The notes under the pieces: model-generated
What the model was told of the DNA's origin: nothing
Seen by the model: the letters and a program-made list of their open reading frames with translations, nothing else
The model's database searches: none
From: JAAFHS01 sp031396505
Lineage (GTDB): Bacteria > Pseudomonadota > Alphaproteobacteria > Rhodobacterales > Rhodobacteraceae
Assembly (NCBI GenBank): GCA_031396505.1
Contig: JANNKX010000260.1
Span: 1 to 8,756, forward strand
Direction of reading: 5' to 3'
DNA length: 8,756 bases
Part shown: positions 6,827-8,756 of the stretch, piece after piece
Layout: each line of letters opens with the position of its first letter
How positions within the stretch are numbered: position 1 is the first letter of the stretch
Made by a program: the position numbers and the translations under genes

Positions 6827-8122
6827 TCAACCGCGTCCGGTTTCGGCGGCCTTGTTGGCATCCACCAGCGATTTCGCCAGCTTCTGAATTTCGCGGCGCA
6901 GCGGGTTTTTGGCCGCCTGTTCTGACAGGGGCAGGCCGTGATCATTCGATTGCGTCACTTGCGGCCCGCCGTCCGGCAGTTGCACCTCGATTGAAATATC
7001 AAGACTTTCTGCCATCCGCTTGACCCGGCTTTTGCTGGACAGATCGGTGAATTTGGGCGCGCGGTTCAGCACAAAGCGCAGCTTTTCATGTGGCAGCGCC
7101 TCGGCCTTCAGGGCGCGCACCATCCGCAGGATGTTTTGCGCCGACCGCAGATCCAGTTCCATCATCGCAAAATAGACGTGGCTGCGCACCAGCACCGCCT
7201 CGGTCCAGGCGACAACGGTTTTCGGCATGTCGATGACGACATAGTCGAAATTTGCCTGTGCCATGTCGATGATGCGGTTGATATCGGCAGGCGTCACGAT
7301 ATCCAACGGCAGCATGTCGGCCGGGGCCGTCAATACATGCAGCTTGTCGTTGAATGTCAGCATTGCCTGCAAAAAGCTGTCGCTGTCGGCTGATTCGGTG
7401 TCGGAATACAATTCGAAAACCGCCTCGCGGCGCGGCAGATCAAGGTAGGTCGCGGCCGAGCCATACTGAAAATCAAAGTCGAGCAGGCAGACGCGCGGCC
7501 CGTCTTTCGGTTGCGAAATCGCCAGCTCCCACGCCAGATTGGCGGCGAATGTCGATGCGCCCGCACCACCGGCAAGACCATGCACCGGCAAGACCACACC
7601 GTCGCGGTCACCCTTGGCCTTGAACGTCGGAGCCGCGACACGCGCGCCCTCCTCGATCACCATGCGCGCGGATTCGGCCGTTTGTGCCGCCGCCGCCTGC
7701 GCCGTGGCCGCCGTCCGAATGCGTTCAATGGAATCGTGCAATGCGCCGTCAGGCAGCGGGTAGGGCACGAAATCATCGCCGCCAAGGCGCAGCAATTGAT
7801 GCAGCGCAATCGGGCTGACCTGATCCGCGATCAGGATTACCTTGATATCCTTGGCTTTTGCGGCCTGAATAATCGCCGTGATCTGTGAAAGGTTGCTTTC
7901 ATCTTCCTGATTGACCGCAATCGCCACAAATTCAAGTGTGGCCGCATCGGGTTGATCAAAGAACACCACCGCGTCCTCGAACCCCAGATCGCCCCAGCTT
8001 TCGCCAAGTTCGCGTTCCATATCATCGATCAGCAGATCGAAGTTCTGCACATCACGCGAAATCGTACACGCGAGAATCGGTGCCGGTTCCGGTTGGAGTG
8101 TTGCCACGCTTGTCATAACCAT
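6827..8122 (-). CDS. cpaE: Pilus localisation ATPase CpaE (TadZ), ParA/MinD-like
   Basis: With ATG at 8122 the product has 431 residues. Residues 14-132 form a receiver-like domain. It has the strands VAIAV, VILIA and GGDDFVPYP, but Asn follows the strand where the phospho-Asp is expected, so it is probably not phosphorylated. The ParA/MinD-type ATPase domain follows: HGLAGGAGAST (181-191) at the deviant Walker A, DFDFQYGS (215-222) and Walker B VVIDMPK (295-301). Both Walker A lysine positions are Ala (184 and 189). Proteins of this family place the Tad machine in the cell, often at a pole. The start was chosen because AGGGGA (8127-8132) lies four bases before it; ATG at 8116 has ten-base spacing and is also possible. 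The frame stays open to GTG at 8206, without a good ribosome-binding site. First gene after the terminator. Confidence 0.93.
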   Translation of the reverse strand: MVMTSVATLQPEPAPILACTISRDVQNFDLLIDDMERELGESWGDLGFEDAVVFFDQPDAATLEFVAIAVNQEDESNLSQITAIIQAAKAKDIKVILIADQVSPIALHQLLRLGGDDFVPYPLPDGALHDSIERIRTAATAQAAAAQTAESARMVIEEGARVAAPTFKAKGDRDGVVLPVHGLAGGAGASTFAANLAWELAISQPKDGPRVCLLDFDFQYGSAATYLDLPRREAVFELYSDTESADSDSFLQAMLTFNDKLHVLTAPADMLPLDIVTPADINRIIDMAQANFDYVVIDMPKTVVAWTEAVLVRSHVYFAMMELDLRSAQNILRMVRALKAEALPHEKLRFVLNRAPKFTDLSSKSRVKRMAESLDISIEVQLPDGGPQVTQSNDHGLPLSEQAAKNPLRREIQKLAKSLVDANKAAETGRG

Positions 8123-8126
8123 AACG

Positions 8127-8132
8127 TCCCCT
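8127..8132 (-). promoter_or_regulatory. Ribosome-binding site of cpaE
   Basis: AGGGGA on the minus strand is the only good Shine-Dalgarno sequence near the cpaE start. It decides between the open-frame GTG at 8206 and the ATGs at 8122 (four-base gap) and 8116 (ten-base gap). It supports one of the two ATGs, but not which. Confidence 0.7.
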
Positions 8133-8325
8133 AATGACGGCCCCCCTGGTGTCGCGGCGGGCGCATAATCCCGTCTGTTCCGCGTCGGTCCAAAGGGCCC
8201 ATGCACGGCCCGCAGGCCGCCCGACTGTTCCCATAACAGCGAAGATGTCTGGGAATGTTGGCAGGATTGGGGCTAAAAGATCGTTATTCTTTGATTTTTA
8301 TCATTTCGGAAACAGCGAAAGTGCA
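8133..8325 (-). promoter_or_regulatory. Leader and likely promoter region of the cpaE operon
   Basis: This stretch separates the OmpA-like gene's terminator from cpaE and must hold the operon's promoter if the terminator is efficient. The part nearest the terminator (about 8275-8310) is AT-rich, unlike its surroundings, and is the best place for a promoter. A loose fit exists (TTTCCG, 17 bases, GAATAA), but I would not call -35/-10 boxes from it. Closer to cpaE the leader is GC-rich. Two overlapping five-bp stems at 8195-8219 cannot form together: GGGCC 8195-8199 with 8207-8211, or CGGCC 8206-8210 with 8215-8219. I found no TTAA-N7-TTAA CtrA-type site. No gene is supported here. Confidence 0.45.
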
Positions 8326-8352
8326 AAAGGCCCGCGCGGATGGCGGGCCTTT
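8326..8352 (-). terminator. Intrinsic terminator after the OmpA-like gene
   Basis: A perfect ten-bp stem (AAAGGCCCGC at 8326-8335 pairing with 8343-8352) encloses a seven-base loop. Read on the minus strand, the descending arm ends in CCTTT and runs into TTGCACTTT. The hairpin begins 20 bases after the TAA of the OmpA-like gene. The GC-rich stem with flanking A and T runs is typical of a rho-independent terminator. The T tract is interrupted, so some read-through is possible. Confidence 0.85.
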
Positions 8353-8372
8353 GCCTTGAAATCCAGCCGTTT

Positions 8373-8756
8373 TTACTCGCTCGGGTCCAGCGACGTCTTA
8401 ACTTCAGTGATCTGGGCGGCAGGGCGAACTGCGCTCGCCACGTATTCGCGGAAGATCACTTGAGCATATTTCCCGTTCAACAGCGACGGATGGCCGGTCA
8501 CAAAACCGCGCACTTCGGTCACCGTGCGGCGGTTGCGCATTTCGGGCTGGTCGGTCGCGATGACGGGCTGGGTTTCGCCGAATGACGCCACTGCCTCCAG
8601 CCGCGATGTGCTGACACCCTGGCTGGACAGATAGGCCACCGCGGCTTGTGCGCGGCGCAGGCCAAGCGCCTTGTTATAGGCGTTCGATCCGACCGCATCG
8701 GTGTGCCCGTAAACCCGGAACTTGATTTCGGGGAACTGCCGGATCCAGTTTGCCTG
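8373..8756 (-). CDS. OmpA-family peptidoglycan-binding protein, 3' part
   Basis: Only the last 127 codons are in the window; the gene continues beyond the right edge. The visible part is an OmpA C-terminal domain that binds peptidoglycan without a covalent bond. It has the strand FRVYGHTDAVGS with the conserved Asp, then NKALGLRRAQAAVAYL with the helix Arg residues, a GVSTSRLEAVASFGETQPV segment and NRRT near the end of the domain. After it comes a tail of about 45 residues with GFVTGHPSLLNGKYAQVIF. In Rhodobacterales tad loci an OmpA-like gene commonly sits between the secretin gene and cpaE, where other bacteria have cpaD; it probably anchors the envelope part of the pilus. It ends with TAA followed by a terminator. 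The frame reads through the window edge, so no start can be assigned. Confidence 0.9.
   Translation of the reverse strand, partial: QANWIRQFPEIKFRVYGHTDAVGSNAYNKALGLRRAQAAVAYLSSQGVSTSRLEAVASFGETQPVIATDQPEMRNRRTVTEVRGFVTGHPSLLNGKYAQVIFREYVASAVRPAAQITEVKTSLDPSE

Noticed and set aside
8123..8206. Extension of CpaE to the GTG at 8206
   Set aside because: No good ribosome-binding site there; the added residues are Pro/Gly/Arg-rich and unlike a CpaE N-terminus, while AGGGGA stands just before the ATG at 8122.
8235..8319. Nine-base direct repeat AACAGCGAA at 8235-8243 and 8311-8319 as possible regulator sites
   Set aside because: A nine-base repeat within 250 bases is expected by chance fairly often (about one time in ten), and the copies have no dyad symmetry.
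8133..8325. CtrA-type binding site (TTAA-N7-TTAA) upstream of cpaE
   Set aside because: Searched by eye because pilus genes are under CtrA in some alphaproteobacteria; no match to both half-sites was found.

Overview
The window is the inner-membrane and ATPase half of a tad/cpa (tight adherence, Flp-type) pilus locus. All genes lie on the minus strand, so transcription runs from right to left. The moderately GC-rich sequence, the gene order, and an OmpA-family gene directly before cpaE all point to an alphaproteobacterium, most likely a Rhodobacterales/Roseobacter-group member. This placement is inference from family knowledge; no ribosomal marker is present.

In transcription order, the right edge holds the 3' part of an OmpA-family peptidoglycan-binding gene (8373-8756, cut by the window end), followed by a strong intrinsic terminator hairpin (8326-8352). 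A non-coding leader of about 200 bases (8123-8325) precedes a compact eight-gene series: cpaE/tadZ (localisation ATPase), cpaF/tadA (assembly motor ATPase), tadB and tadC (inner-membrane platform), two consecutive TPR lipoproteins, cpaA/tadV (prepilin peptidase), and a 439-residue AAA+ ATPase that is not a classical Tad component. Gaps are 3-55 bases, and several Shine-Dalgarno sequences lie in or next to the preceding stop codon, so this looks like one operon with translational coupling.

The expected division of labour is as follows. CpaA cleaves the prepilin leader. CpaF powers polymerisation through the TadB/TadC platform. CpaE places the machine in the cell. The TPR lipoproteins probably serve the outer-membrane secretin, and the OmpA-like protein probably anchors the envelope part to peptidoglycan. 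Pilin, secretin (CpaC/RcpA), CpaB/RcpC and TadE/F-type pseudopilins are not in the window; some are expected to the right, upstream of the OmpA-like gene.

The least explained items are the terminal AAA+ ATPase, which has Asp at the Walker B catalytic-Glu position; a perfect 22-bp palindrome at the 3' end of tadB, just before the tadC start; the terminator that splits the locus; and a run of 36 C at the left edge, which may be a contig-end artefact. I see no mobile element, tRNA, rRNA or CRISPR. The system as a whole is a known pilus type, not a new one.
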